A DNA stretch of 64,000 bases, from contig JBFLYK010000016.1 in the NCBI GenBank assembly GCA_040756995.1, positions 1-64,000 of the forward strand, given 5' to 3'. Under the pieces are notes generated by a model that was not told the DNA's origin, did no database searches, and was given only the letters and a program-made list of their open reading frames with translations. How positions within the stretch are numbered: position 1 is the first letter of the stretch; every line of letters begins with the position of its first letter. This DNA is from BP-133 sp040756995 (GTDB lineage: Bacteria > Actinomycetota > Acidimicrobiia > IMCC26256 > BP-133). The position numbers and the translations under genes are program-made. Of the stretch, positions 17,849 to 25,798 are shown piece after piece.

Positions 17849-18175
17849 CTAGCGACGGCCGGTGTCCGGTGACCGCTGCACCAGCAGGACCTCGAGGCCG
17901 AGGTAGACGAGAAAGAAGACGAAGAACGTGAACGCAAAGGAGGTTGGGTCCACCGCGCCCGTCCGCTGGAACAGGATGATCAACCCGGCCAGTATCACGA
18001 GCCGGGTGATGAGTCCCCCGACGACCGCTCCCAGAGCCCGCCTCATCCCCTGCCGGAGCGCCCACCGCATGACGAGATAACCGACCGCCAGGTTCAAAAG
18101 CCCGAGTCCCGCGCCGATGACCACCCCCCGCACGCTCGCCTGGTCCAGGTCGACGGCCGCGGCTATCCCGGGCAT
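17849..18175 (-). CDS. Small integral membrane protein, AtpI/ATP-synthase-subunit-I-like
   Basis: 108 aa from the ATG at 18175. Four hydrophobic segments: GVVIGAGLGLLNLAVGYLVM, ALGAVVGGLITRLVILAGLI and SFAFTFFVFFLVYLGLEVLL, with basic loops. The size and topology recall AtpI/subunit I, which helps assemble the F1Fo c-ring, and a second small membrane ORF follows the same arrangement upstream. No atp genes lie here, so this is only a resemblance. The frame is open to a TTG at 18250. Confidence 0.45.
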   Translation of the reverse strand: MPGIAAAVDLDQASVRGVVIGAGLGLLNLAVGYLVMRWALRQGMRRALGAVVGGLITRLVILAGLIILFQRTGAVDPTSFAFTFFVFFLVYLGLEVLLVQRSPDTGRR

Positions 18176-18300
18176 ATCCCCTTCAGCACTGCCCCAACCG
18201 GCGGTGCAGGAAACGGCCACCTGATCGACCCGCACGGAGACCGGCCTCAAATTTGCGTCAGTACGGACAGAACCGTGCGGTGCGGCGCCATCCGGCCATG

Positions 18301-18429
18301 TCAGTCCCCGTACGGAGGCTCAGGAACGACGACGGGGATGACGAACGTCAGGGCATAGAGGCCAACGCCCAGAACCAGGGGGAGGGCGAACCCGAGGGCG
18401 AGGAACCAGCCATACCGACGTTGGTACAT
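18301..18429 (-). CDS. Very small single-span or two-span membrane protein
   Basis: 42 aa from the ATG at 18429: MYQRRYGWFLALGFALPLVL, then a second hydrophobic half ending in VVPEPPYGD. The basic N-terminus fits a cytoplasmic start. Encoded just upstream of, and on the same strand as, the AtpI-like gene, which may explain its role (AtpZ-like pairs occur, inference). AGGAG lies very close to the ATG, so the start could be further upstream. Confidence 0.4.
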   Translation of the reverse strand: MYQRRYGWFLALGFALPLVLGVGLYALTFVIPVVVPEPPYGD

Positions 18430-18549
18430 GCTCCTAGCTTCGACCGCTCGGAGACTGGTCCCCCTGCCTCCGCGGAATCCCCGCATCCTCGCGACACCAC
18501 CTTCGAACTACGGCGGCTCGTGCCAGGCGCCCCAGAAGCCGGCACCGAA

Positions 18550-19044
18550 TCAGGACCGGTTGCGTTCGGCGAGGTCCTTCAGAAACTTCGGCAGGCGGCC
18601 CGCGCCGAAATCGTAGAAGCGGACCCAGCTCGGCACGATCGCGATGCGGGCCATCCGGTCGTACATCTCACGGCAGTTCTTCTCGAACTCGGCGGCCGCC
18701 TCGGCGCCCATCGACTGGCGGGCTGCCGCGAGGTACTCGGGCACCAGGCCGTCGACGATCTCGACGTTCGCCCGCCCCCGCACTGAGAGCGCCCGGGCCT
18801 GCTCGGGCGTATCACCCCCATCGATCGACAGCGCAACGTCAGGACGGGCCTTCAGCGCGGCGACCTTCGGCGACGTCGTGGCCGTCGAGATCACGAACTC
18901 CGTGCCCGTCCAGAAGAAGCCGACCGGAATCACACGCGGCGTTCCGTCCTCGGCGTTGTAGGCGAGGTGGGCCAACGACGTCGCCGCCAGCAATTCCTGC
19001 GCGCCGGTCGCGGACAGTTCGGCGGCGATGACGTGCTGCTCCAT
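18550..19044 (-). CDS. Pyridoxamine-5'-phosphate-oxidase-like flavin-binding split-barrel protein
   Basis: 164 aa from the ATG at 19044; GGGAG lies 8 bases upstream of it, better spaced than for the ATG at 19050. The N-terminal part is a split barrel: LLAATSLAHLAYNAEDGTPRVIPVGFFWTGTEFVI, then TSPKVAALKARPDVALSID. The C-terminal helix region ends VPSWVRFYDFGAGRLPKFL. Members bind FMN, F420 or heme and reduce or bind diverse substrates; the cofactor cannot be told from sequence. Likely cytoplasmic. The region just upstream carries a relic of a HesB-like gene. Confidence 0.82.
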   Translation of the reverse strand: MEQHVIAAELSATGAQELLAATSLAHLAYNAEDGTPRVIPVGFFWTGTEFVISTATTSPKVAALKARPDVALSIDGGDTPEQARALSVRGRANVEIVDGLVPEYLAAARQSMGAEAAAEFEKNCREMYDRMARIAIVPSWVRFYDFGAGRLPKFLKDLAERNRS

Positions 19045-19099
19045 TGCCATTCTCCCTTCCGTGGCGCGCCCGTCGCGCGCTCGTTCTGTGACACCTCCC

Positions 19100-19149
19100 C
19101 GCAAACTTGTGCAAGGCGGGGCTCGGAGACCGGATCGCCGTTCGCATCC
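19100..19149 (+). pseudogene. Relic fragment of the HesB-like gene
   Basis: About 50 bp match the start of the intact HesB-like gene at 24923-24975: GCAAACT, then GGGCTCGGAGACC, GATCGCCGTTCGCATC are shared. One C is missing relative to the intact gene, so the frame shifts after the AQTRA-equivalent residues and the rest reads KAGLGDRIAVRI. There is no start or end. It lies between the flavin-binding protein gene and the SARP gene. Confidence 0.6.
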
Positions 19150-19162
19150 TCCACCAAGCCCC

Positions 19163-22100
19163 CTAATCCGCCCGACTCTCGGGCTCAGGGCCGCGAAAGA
19201 CATGAATCCGATCCTTCTGACTCGCGCCACGCTCCGCCCGAGGTCCGACTTCAGACAAGGCGAAAGAGACCGCCTCGGCGATGCCGACCGTCCGGCCAGC
19301 GGCTAGCAGGCCGTCGAATACTTCGCGGCTCAAGGTGGCGGCGAGCCGGTCCCGGCAACGGTCAACCGCGGCCGCCAGGCAGCGGTGCGACGATGGCCGC
19401 TCGCCGAGGGTCGCCCGGGCGTTCTCCGCTGCCCCCAACAGGCGGGCCGCCGACTCCGGTCGGCCCCCGGCCTCCTGGACCATGGACCACTGCTCGAGGA
19501 CGTCGGCCACCCAGGAGCGAGCGCCCGCCCCGGCCAGGATGCCGAGCGCGTCCGAGAGCGCCGGTTCGGCGGCTTCCCAGTCGCCGGTGATGAGCGCGCT
19601 CTCGGCCGCCCTCACCAGTGCCATGACCTGCACCTGGCGCAGCGGCAGGTGCCGGGCCGCCTCCACCGCCTCCCCCGCCAGCTCACGGGCCAGCTGGCGA
19701 TCCCCGGACAAGGCCACCAGCCCCGCTCGGGCGGCCAGCGCGTGGGCGGTGAGGCCGTGGCCGGTGAGCGGATCCTTGGCCGCCCGCCCGATGCCGGCGG
19801 CCTGCTCGAAATGGCGGCCGGCGGCGACTCGGTCACCACCCGCCATCGCCACCCAGGCGAGGCGCTGGTCGCTCCAGCCCGCGCCGGCCACCAGGCCCAG
19901 CGCCTCGCAACCCGCCAGCGCCTGCTCGGCCAGCCTCGCCGCTCGGGCCAAGTCACCGCGGCCGAGCTCCAGTTCGGATCGGACGGCGTGGGACCGAGGC
20001 ACCACCGGGCCACCGACCTCATCGGCGAGGCGGGACGCTTCCTCGGCGAGCGCCAGAGCTTCGGGCCCGCTCCGACGCCCCGACGACGCCGAGAGGATGG
20101 CCGCGCCGAGCAGCGACTCGACCAGCGCCACCGAGGGCGGCGGCCGGGGCAGGGCCAGCGCCCGATCGATCCAGACGGAGCCTTCGAGGTCAAGCCCGTT
20201 GAGGAGCCAGTAGGCCCAGAGGCCGGCGGCGAGTCCGAGCGACCCGTCGGCGTCCCCGGCGGCCAGGAACCACTCGAGCGCCGTGCGGAAGTTCTCGTAG
20301 TTGGACCACACCGTGAACGGCTTGTCGGCCCAGATCGCTCCGCAGAACCACGCATCGTGTGCCGGGTGGACCAGCCCCAAGAAGTGCTCGCCGTGGCGGC
20401 GGCGGGCGGCGGCGTCTTCTCCGGCCTCACGCAAGCGCTCCGTCGCGTAGGCCCGTACGGTCTCCAGCAGGCGATAGCGAGCTTCCGGTTCCCGAGCCTC
20501 GACCGCGACCAACGACTTGTCGACCAGCTGGGCCAACCGGTCGAGGACCTCGGGTTCGCCCCGCCCCGTGTCGCTCGCCACGGCCTGCGCCGCGCCGAGG
20601 TCGAAGTCGCCGGTGAACACCCCGAGGCGCAGCAGGACAGCCTGTTCCGGCGGGGACAACAGGTCGTAGCTCCAGTCCATCGTCGCCCGCAGCGTCCTGT
20701 GTCGGGCGCTGACGATCCGAGATGCCGACCCGAGGAGCCGGAACCGATCGTCGAGGCCCGTTGCCACCTGCTCGGCCGACAGATGGCGGAGGCGGGCGGC
20801 GGCCAGTTCGAGGGCGAGGGGAATGCCGTCGAGCCGGCGGCAAATCTCGGCCACTGCCGCAGCATTGCCTTCCGTGAGCGAGAAGTCGCCCGGGGCCCGG
20901 GCGCAGAGAAGCGCCACGGCGTCGGACGCCGCCAGCTCCTCGGGACGGGTCGCGCCGGCCGGGGGCAGCGACAGCGCCGGCACCCGCCAGACGACCTCGC
21001 CGGGCACGCCGAGCAGTTCCCGGCTGGTCGCCACGACGGCCAGGTCAGGACATTCGACGAGCAGCCGCCCGGCGAGCGGAGCGACCGCCGCGATGACATG
21101 CTCGCAGTTGTCCAGGACGAGCAACGCCCGCCGGGGCCGCAGATGCTCCGCCAGACGGCGCTCGAGGCCCTCGGCATCCGGCCCCACCCCGCTGGTGGCG
21201 ATGCCGAGCGCGGCGGCCACCTCAAAGGCAACCTGAGCCGGCTCGGCCACGGGTGCCAGGTCGATCAGCCACACGCCGTCGGGATGACCGTCGACAACCT
21301 TCGTCGACAGCTCCAGGGCGAGCCGGGTCTTCCCCGCCCCACCGGCGCCGGTCAGGGTCAGCAGCCGGGCGGTTGGCTGGAGGCGTTCCAACTCGGCCAG
21401 CTCCCGCCGGCGGCCCACGAAGCGAGTGAGGAGGCTGGGAAGATTGTGCCGGACGGCCGGCGCGCCGGGAGGATCGAGGTCGTCGGCCTGCGCGAGGATC
21501 CGCTTCTCCAAGCGCCGCAGGGCGGGCGAGGGCTCGACCCCGATTTCCTCGACCAGCGTCCGGCGGACGTCCTGGTAGGCCCGCAACGCCTCCGCCTGCC
21601 GACCCAAGCGGTAGAGGGCGAGCATCACTCCACCCCAGGCCCGTTCCCGTAGCGGGTTGGCGGCCACAAAGGGCTGCAACAGAGCGAGCGCCTCGTCGGG
21701 CCGACCAAGCGCCAGCTGTGCTTCGGCCAGGTCCTCCGTCACAGCCAGGCGGGACTCCTCCAGCCGCTCTGCCTCCACCCGGCCGAAATCGCGGTCGGCG
21801 AAGTCAGCCAGCGCCGGACCCCGCCACAGCGTCAGCGCCACCTCGAAGTTCGCGACCGCCCGCTCCAGTTCGCCGCCCGCCACGCGCTCCCGGCCCGCGA
21901 GGATCAGCCGGTCGAACCGGTGGATATCGACAGCTTCGGGATCGGCCTCCAGGAGGTAGCCCCCGTTCCGGGCCCGCAGGTCGACGCAGCGGGCGGCCGG
22001 TTCGCTGGCCGTGAGAGCCTGGCGGATCCGAGACACGAGGCTCTGGAGCGTCGACCGGAGGCTCGGTGGCGGCGATTCCTCCCACAAGGCGTCGGCCAGC

Positions 22101-22255
22101 GTGTCGATGGGCACGACCCGGTTGAGCTGCAGGCTGAGTACGGCCAGCAGGGTCCGCTGCTTGGCGCTGCCGATCTCCTGGGGCTGCCCGCCGATCGCCA
22201 CTTCGAAAGGACCCAGCAGGCGGAACTCGACGGCCGGCTCCGGGAAGCCTCGCAC
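19163..22255 (-). CDS. AfsR/SARP-family regulator with NB-ARC ATPase and TPR-like region
   Basis: 1030 aa. N-terminal OmpR-type winged helix (VEFRLLGPFEVAIGG; STLQSLVSRIRQAL) and a bacterial transcriptional activation domain (~100-245). Then a STAND-type NTPase: P-loop LTLTGAGGAGKTRLALEL, DGVWLIDLAPV and Walker B-like RRALLVLDNCEHV. A long helical-repeat C-terminus follows. Such proteins activate a nearby operon when an unknown signal opens the NTPase. The only divergent neighbour is the cupin gene 155 bp away, its most likely target. GTG start at 22255. Confidence 0.88.
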   Translation of the reverse strand: MRGFPEPAVEFRLLGPFEVAIGGQPQEIGSAKQRTLLAVLSLQLNRVVPIDTLADALWEESPPPSLRSTLQSLVSRIRQALTASEPAARCVDLRARNGGYLLEADPEAVDIHRFDRLILAGRERVAGGELERAVANFEVALTLWRGPALADFADRDFGRVEAERLEESRLAVTEDLAEAQLALGRPDEALALLQPFVAANPLRERAWGGVMLALYRLGRQAEALRAYQDVRRTLVEEIGVEPSPALRRLEKRILAQADDLDPPGAPAVRHNLPSLLTRFVGRRRELAELERLQPTARLLTLTGAGGAGKTRLALELSTKVVDGHPDGVWLIDLAPVAEPAQVAFEVAAALGIATSGVGPDAEGLERRLAEHLRPRRALLVLDNCEHVIAAVAPLAGRLLVECPDLAVVATSRELLGVPGEVVWRVPALSLPPAGATRPEELAASDAVALLCARAPGDFSLTEGNAAAVAEICRRLDGIPLALELAAARLRHLSAEQVATGLDDRFRLLGSASRIVSARHRTLRATMDWSYDLLSPPEQAVLLRLGVFTGDFDLGAAQAVASDTGRGEPEVLDRLAQLVDKSLVAVEAREPEARYRLLETVRAYATERLREAGEDAAARRRHGEHFLGLVHPAHDAWFCGAIWADKPFTVWSNYENFRTALEWFLAAGDADGSLGLAAGLWAYWLLNGLDLEGSVWIDRALALPRPPPSVALVESLLGAAILSASSGRRSGPEALALAEEASRLADEVGGPVVPRSHAVRSELELGRGDLARAARLAEQALAGCEALGLVAGAGWSDQRLAWVAMAGGDRVAAGRHFEQAAGIGRAAKDPLTGHGLTAHALAARAGLVALSGDRQLARELAGEAVEAARHLPLRQVQVMALVRAAESALITGDWEAAEPALSDALGILAGAGARSWVADVLEQWSMVQEAGGRPESAARLLGAAENARATLGERPSSHRCLAAAVDRCRDRLAATLSREVFDGLLAAGRTVGIAEAVSFALSEVGPRAERGASQKDRIHVFRGPEPESRAD

Positions 22256-22409
22256 CGCGCTCCTTGTCGTCGGAGGTTCTTGTCGGAACGGCGGCCGCCA
22301 GCGTATCCGCGCGCTTGCGCCGCCGCGCCAGCGGGCCGCATGGGCGGGTGGTCAGGCTGAAGCCAGCCACGAGCCCCACCCACCATCATCCAGTCAAGGA
22401 GCGCAGCCC

Positions 22410-22766
22410 ATGCAGCGGTTGACCCCCGAGGAAACCCCCGTCGTGATCAAGAACGAGGCGGCCGAAGTCCGCGTCGCCCCGGTCGGCGAGCTCTCGGTAT
22501 CGTTCATCCGCCTGGCCAAGGGAACCGACCTCGGCCCGGCGCTGGTCGGACTACCCGGCGATCTGTGTCAGTGCCCCCATTGGGGCTACATGCTCGAGGG
22601 CCGCCTGAAGATGCGGACGGCTGACGGCGATCAGATTTACAGCGCCGGGGACGCCTTCTACTGGGGCCCTGGGCACGCCCCCGAAGCCCTCGAGGACTGC
22701 TCCTACGTCGACTTCTCCCCCACGGAGGCCTTCGCCGAGGTGCTCCGCCACATTCAGGGCGGCTGA
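22410..22766 (+). CDS. Small cupin-domain protein
   Basis: 118 aa from the ATG at 22410; AAGGAG lies about 9 bases upstream. A single cupin barrel: CPHWGYMLEGRLKMRTADGDQIYSAGDAFYWGPGHAPEALEDCSYVDFSP, with the His/Glu metal-binding pattern partly preserved (HWGYMLEG, GHAPE). It may bind a metal and a small ligand. Divergent from the SARP regulator, which probably controls it (inference). Confidence 0.8.
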   Translation: MQRLTPEETPVVIKNEAAEVRVAPVGELSVSFIRLAKGTDLGPALVGLPGDLCQCPHWGYMLEGRLKMRTADGDQIYSAGDAFYWGPGHAPEALEDCSYVDFSPTEAFAEVLRHIQGG

Positions 22767-22820
22767 GTCGGGGGCGTCGGCGGCCGGGGGCGAGCCTTGG
22801 CGGCCGAGGTCGTTGGCGGT

Positions 22821-22997
22821 TCACGACAAGTCGTCGTCATCGAGAACCGATTCTCGGCGTGACCGGTAGAGCACCACACCGAGGACGCGCTCCGGACGAC
22901 CGCTGCATCCCGGCGTGCGGCAGCTGTATGCGCCCGAGGGACGACGTGTTTCAAACGCCGCCCCGCAATCGTGGCATCGGTGCAGATAAGTCGTCAC
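22821..22997 (-). CDS. 58-residue zinc-ribbon protein
   Basis: GTG start at 22997, TGA at 22821. The protein begins VTTYLHRCHDCGAAFETRR, continues GAYSCRTPGCSG and ends LDDDDLS. Four cysteines form a CxxC...CxxxxC ribbon that should bind one zinc. AAGGA lies 9 bases before the GTG. The conserved element at 23021-23065 sits 24 bp upstream in the same orientation, which supports a real, regulated gene. Function unknown; such small ribbons often bind nucleic acid or a partner protein. Confidence 0.6.
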   Translation of the reverse strand: MTTYLHRCHDCGAAFETRRPSGAYSCRTPGCSGRPERVLGVVLYRSRRESVLDDDDLS

Positions 22998-23020
22998 AGC
23001 GCGTCATCCTTCCCCAGCAC

Positions 23021-23065
23021 TGAGGATGCGCCGCCACAACCGCGAACAGGACTCCGTTTCTTTGC
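23021..23065 (-). repeat. Conserved intergenic element, copy A
   Basis: CGCGAACAGGACTCCGTTTC followed by TTTGC (23041-23065), preceded by AGGATGCGCCGC. The same blocks occur at 27796-27838 (one mismatch in the 25-bp core) and, in the other orientation, at 59243-59267. It lies upstream of the zinc-ribbon gene, reading in the gene's direction. Confidence 0.7.
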
Positions 23066-23078
23066 TATTCAGTAACAA

Positions 23079-23591
23079 TCACTGCTGCGGCCCGGGCATC
23101 GTGACGTCATGCCCTAGGGCGACGTGCAACTGAGCTTCTGCCTCGGCTCCGGTCATCCGCCAGGCAGTCATTCCGAGGGCCGCCAGCGCATCGTCGATCG
23201 CCGTGCACGTCGTCTCGACGACCTCGCCGACGGCCGCCATCGCCCCCGGTGGCACCAGCCGTTCCAAAGCGTGGAGGATCGTCTCGGGCTCCGGGCCGTC
23301 CCCGGCCTCCGCCGACGAGCTGGCCCGCAGCCGGGCGGCGCCACCGAGGAGCAGGCCGCCAGGACCGCCTAGGAAGCCGATCAAGGCACCGATTGCCCCG
23401 CTGGTCAGTGTCCCGCGGTGCGAGGCGCTGTCGTCCTCGGAGGGAAGGGTCCAGCGACCATAGGGAGCGCGCTCCATGAGGGCTGCGGCCCGGAGCTCGA
23501 TGGCGTTGGCCGCAACCAGATCATCGAAAACGCGGAGTACTGCCCGTCCGGCGGCGTAGTTTGAGGTCGGGACGAGAATGACGTTCTCCAC
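23079..23591 (-). CDS. DUF1269-like glycine-rich membrane protein (paralogue 1)
   Basis: 170 aa. GTG start with GAGGAGG four bases upstream. Begins MENVILVPTSNYAAGRAVLRVF, then a short soluble part (YGRWTLPSEDD), a glycine-rich membrane hairpin (TSGAIGALIGFLGGPGGLLLGG) and a soluble C-terminus (ILHALERLVPPGAMAAVGEVVE). Closely similar in layout to the protein encoded at 33457-33963. The family is often found with envelope-stress and acid-stress genes; the molecular role is unknown. It probably sits in the cytoplasmic membrane. Confidence 0.75.
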   Translation of the reverse strand: MENVILVPTSNYAAGRAVLRVFDDLVAANAIELRAAALMERAPYGRWTLPSEDDSASHRGTLTSGAIGALIGFLGGPGGLLLGGAARLRASSSAEAGDGPEPETILHALERLVPPGAMAAVGEVVETTCTAIDDALAALGMTAWRMTGAEAEAQLHVALGHDVTMPGPQQ

Positions 23592-23933
23592 GGTGCCTCC
23601 TCGGGGTCGTCGTCAGCACCCTGGAGCCGCCCGGGAGGGGCGCGACCATCTTCATTGGGGGCCATCGCGCCGAGATGGCGGAAAGATCGCGATTGGATGA
23701 AGCAATCGCCGGAGTGACTTCACATTGCACGGCCGGACCATGCGGGAACGGCAGCTCCAGCCCGATGTCGACGATGAGCCCGATACTGCCCCCAGCGCTG
23801 GGACAGCATGCTGCCCGCGAGTCCGGTGAGAAAGGCGCCGAAGGCGGCGAAGCTGCATCGTCATCGGATCGCGACCGGGTCGTGTCCCGATCGCTGTCCG
23901 CTGTGGGGACCATCCCATCGGGATCAGAAGACC
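23592..23933. other. Intergenic region without a convincing gene
   Basis: 342 bp between the divergent DUF1269-like and AMIN-like genes. Several frames are open, but none has a start with ribosome site or coding character. The right part holds the 18-bp CGTCATC motif at 23859-23876; nothing else is recognised. Confidence 0.5.
23859..23876 (+). promoter_or_regulatory. 18-bp CGTCATC motif, copy 1
   Basis: CGTCATCGGATCGCGACC, the consensus form. It ends 57 bp before the ATG of the AMIN-like gene and points toward it. Other copies are at 24797, 28992, 29430, 46085 and 59694. Confidence 0.65.
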
Positions 23934-24482
23934 ATGCGGAACACTTCTAGGACTGTGGCGCTGTACGTTGTGGCTGTCGCGCTCGTGACCGGGCCGCCGG
24001 CCGGCGCCGCTCGGTCCTGTGAATTCCCTGGAGCCTTCGGAACCCGGTCGTCGGAGCCGGACCGGCCACGACCGGTCCGGTTCCTGACCGATGTGAGGGC
24101 GGGAGCCCACCGCTGCTTCGATCGGGCGACGTTCGAGTTTCAGACCTCGGGGGCCGGAGCACCCGGCTACCAGGTCGCCTACGAGCCGGGCCCCATTCGG
24201 GAAGACGGATCCGGCCGGCCGGTCCCCGTCCGGGGCGACGCGGCCCTGGTAGTCAGGCTCTCGCCGGCTCGCGACACCAAGCTCTCCAGCGAAGACGGGC
24301 CGAGACCCACCTACCGAGGCCCCCAGGCTGTCGAACCGCGAGGCGGCACACGAATCGTCGAAGTGCGTCATGTCAGCAGCTTCGAGAGCACAGTCAAATG
24401 GGCGATCGGCGTCGACCGCCGCCGGCCGTTCCGGGTCACCACCCTGCGCTCGCCACCCCGGATCGTCGTCGACGTCGGCTAG
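23934..24482 (+). CDS. Secreted AMIN-like domain protein
   Basis: 182 aa from the ATG at 23934. Signal peptide (ALYVVAVALVTGPPAGAARS), then a ~130-residue beta domain: VRAGAHRCFDRATFEFQTSGAGAPGYQVAYEPGP, GRPVPVRGDAALVVRLSPA and ending PFRVTTLRSPPRIVVDVG. This matches the AMIN-like pattern of actinobacterial exported proteins (AMIN domains bind cell-wall components or help localise cell-wall hydrolases). Two cysteines could form a disulphide outside the cell. The upstream CGTCATC motif suggests stress control. Confidence 0.75.
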   Translation: MRNTSRTVALYVVAVALVTGPPAGAARSCEFPGAFGTRSSEPDRPRPVRFLTDVRAGAHRCFDRATFEFQTSGAGAPGYQVAYEPGPIREDGSGRPVPVRGDAALVVRLSPARDTKLSSEDGPRPTYRGPQAVEPRGGTRIVEVRHVSSFESTVKWAIGVDRRRPFRVTTLRSPPRIVVDVG

Positions 24483-24530
24483 ACGTGCGGCCCGGTGCCG
24501 AAGAGGCGACGACGGTAGGAGGTTCAACGA

Positions 24531-24746
24531 ATGCTTCTCGGTATCACCTTCTTGGGTCTTCTCGCCCTCTTGGGAGCGATCGCCGGAACAGTGATGACGG
24601 GTAGCGCGAACTTCCTCATCGCTTCGCTCGCGCTCGTCGTGGTATTCGTCACGGCTCTCGCCCTGGCGGTGGACGCCGGTCGGGCCGCCCTTGGGGAGAC
24701 GAGGAACGACCGCGCTGGCGCTCGAGGTCATGAACCTCTCGACTGA
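24531..24746 (+). CDS. Small two-span membrane protein
   Basis: 71 aa. ATG with AGGAGG eight bases upstream. Two hydrophobic segments (LLGITFLGLLALLGAIAGTV and LIASLALVVVFVTALALAV) and a short charged C-terminus. No known family. It probably belongs with the AMIN-like gene 48 bp upstream. Confidence 0.65.
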   Translation: MLLGITFLGLLALLGAIAGTVMTGSANFLIASLALVVVFVTALALAVDAGRAALGETRNDRAGARGHEPLD

Positions 24747-24796
24747 GTGTGGCGTCGACGGGACCCCGCAACACAGCGACGGCTGGCCGCCCCGTT

Positions 24797-24814
24797 CGTC
24801 ATCGGATCGTGATC
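24797..24814 (+). promoter_or_regulatory. 18-bp CGTCATC motif, copy 2
   Basis: CGTCATCGGATCGTGATC, 16 of 18 like copy 1. It ends 72 bp before the HesB-like start and has the same orientation. Confidence 0.6.
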
Positions 24815-24886
24815 TCTTGGCGACGTCGGCGCGACGGGAGTGAACGACACTCGACAGACACGTCCGACGATTGCGGTAGGAGAATC

Positions 24887-25183
24887 GTGTTCGAATTGAC
24901 GAGTCGGGCCGCCGCCGCTCTGGCGCAAACTCGTGCCAAGACCGGGCTCGGAGACCAGATCGCCGTTCGCATCTGCTCGTCGGGCGCGAACGGCGGGTCA
25001 GACGGGTCGTACCAACTCCGCTTCGCCGCCGAACCGTTGCCGGACGACGTGATCATCAGCAACGGTGGCGCGACGGTGTTCCTGGCTGCAGCGGTTGCCG
25101 ACCGGCTTGCCGCCTCCCTGCTCGACGCAGAGCCGACCGCTCACGGCAGCAAGCTCGTGCTGAAGAACCGACCTGGCGCCTGA
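24887..25183 (+). CDS. HesB/IscA-like protein lacking the cluster-binding cysteines (paralogue 1)
   Basis: 98 aa. GTG start with AGGAG four bases upstream. It follows the A-type Fe-S carrier fold: VFELTSRAAAALAQTRAKTG, IAVRICSSG, SYQLRFAAEPLPDDVIISNGGATVFLAAAVADRL and a final LVLKN. In IscA/HesB the loop before the Tyr has GCSG and the C-terminus has CGC; here those positions read GGSDGS and HGS. The only cysteine (Cys30) is out of place. It therefore probably does not carry a cluster in the usual way. A second copy lies at 29044-29346 and a relic at 19100. Confidence 0.7.
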   Translation: MFELTSRAAAALAQTRAKTGLGDQIAVRICSSGANGGSDGSYQLRFAAEPLPDDVIISNGGATVFLAAAVADRLAASLLDAEPTAHGSKLVLKNRPGA

Positions 25184-25201
25184 CGCCTCACCGTGCCTTC
25201 T

Positions 25202-25798
25202 TCAAGGAGCGGCGGTCAGCAACCGCTCGTAGTCCGCCGCTCCGAGGGATTCCGAGCTCAAGGTCCCATCGGCCCGGGGGATTTCGACGGCCTGGCCTTC
25301 GAGCAGAAACCGCACGCGGTCGACGCCCGGGACAGCGGTGGCGGTGAGTACGACCTGGGCCACGGCCAGGATCTGCTCCTGGCCGCCGACTTCGACGAAG
25401 GCCGCGCTGAGATCGACGACGGCCGTGTCGCCGTCGAGGCGGGCCGAGCGCAGCTCGGTCTGGGGGCTGATGGCCGTCCGGATCCCGGCAGCAAGCTCGG
25501 CTTCCATCGGACCCGCGAGGAGCTCGTCGAGTGCCTCCGCCAAGTCGGGGCGACTGGCCCGCCGCACCACTCTGACGAGGTGCTCGGCCTGCACCAGGAA
25601 AACCGCTATGTCCGCTTTGGGTACCGATGGACCTGCCGGGCCAACCGCGGGCGGCGCTTCGGTCGGCGCCACCGCCGGCATCACCACACCGCCCGGCGTG
25701 ATGATCGGCTCCTCGTCACGGGGAATCCCGCAGGCGGCAACGATCATGGTCGCGAGGACCAGGGCGAGCCCGGAGGGCGATGACCGGTTCTGTGTCAC
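25202..25798 (-). CDS. GerMN-domain lipoprotein (short LpqB-like)
   Basis: 198 aa. GTG start overlapping the kinase stop as GTGA. Lipoprotein signal (SGLALVLATMIVAACGIP; lipobox VAAC), a Pro-rich linker and one GerMN domain (VVRASRPDLAEALDELLAGP, DTAVVDLSAAFVEVGGQEQILAVAQVVLTATAVPGVDRVRFLLEGQ). In actinobacteria LpqB follows mtrB and modulates that kinase from outside the cell. The place and domain here agree, but LpqB is about three times longer and carries an additional beta-propeller that is missing here. Confidence 0.82.
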   Translation of the reverse strand: MTQNRSSPSGLALVLATMIVAACGIPRDEEPIITPGGVVMPAVAPTEAPPAVGPAGPSVPKADIAVFLVQAEHLVRVVRRASRPDLAEALDELLAGPMEAELAAGIRTAISPQTELRSARLDGDTAVVDLSAAFVEVGGQEQILAVAQVVLTATAVPGVDRVRFLLEGQAVEIPRADGTLSSESLGAADYERLLTAAP

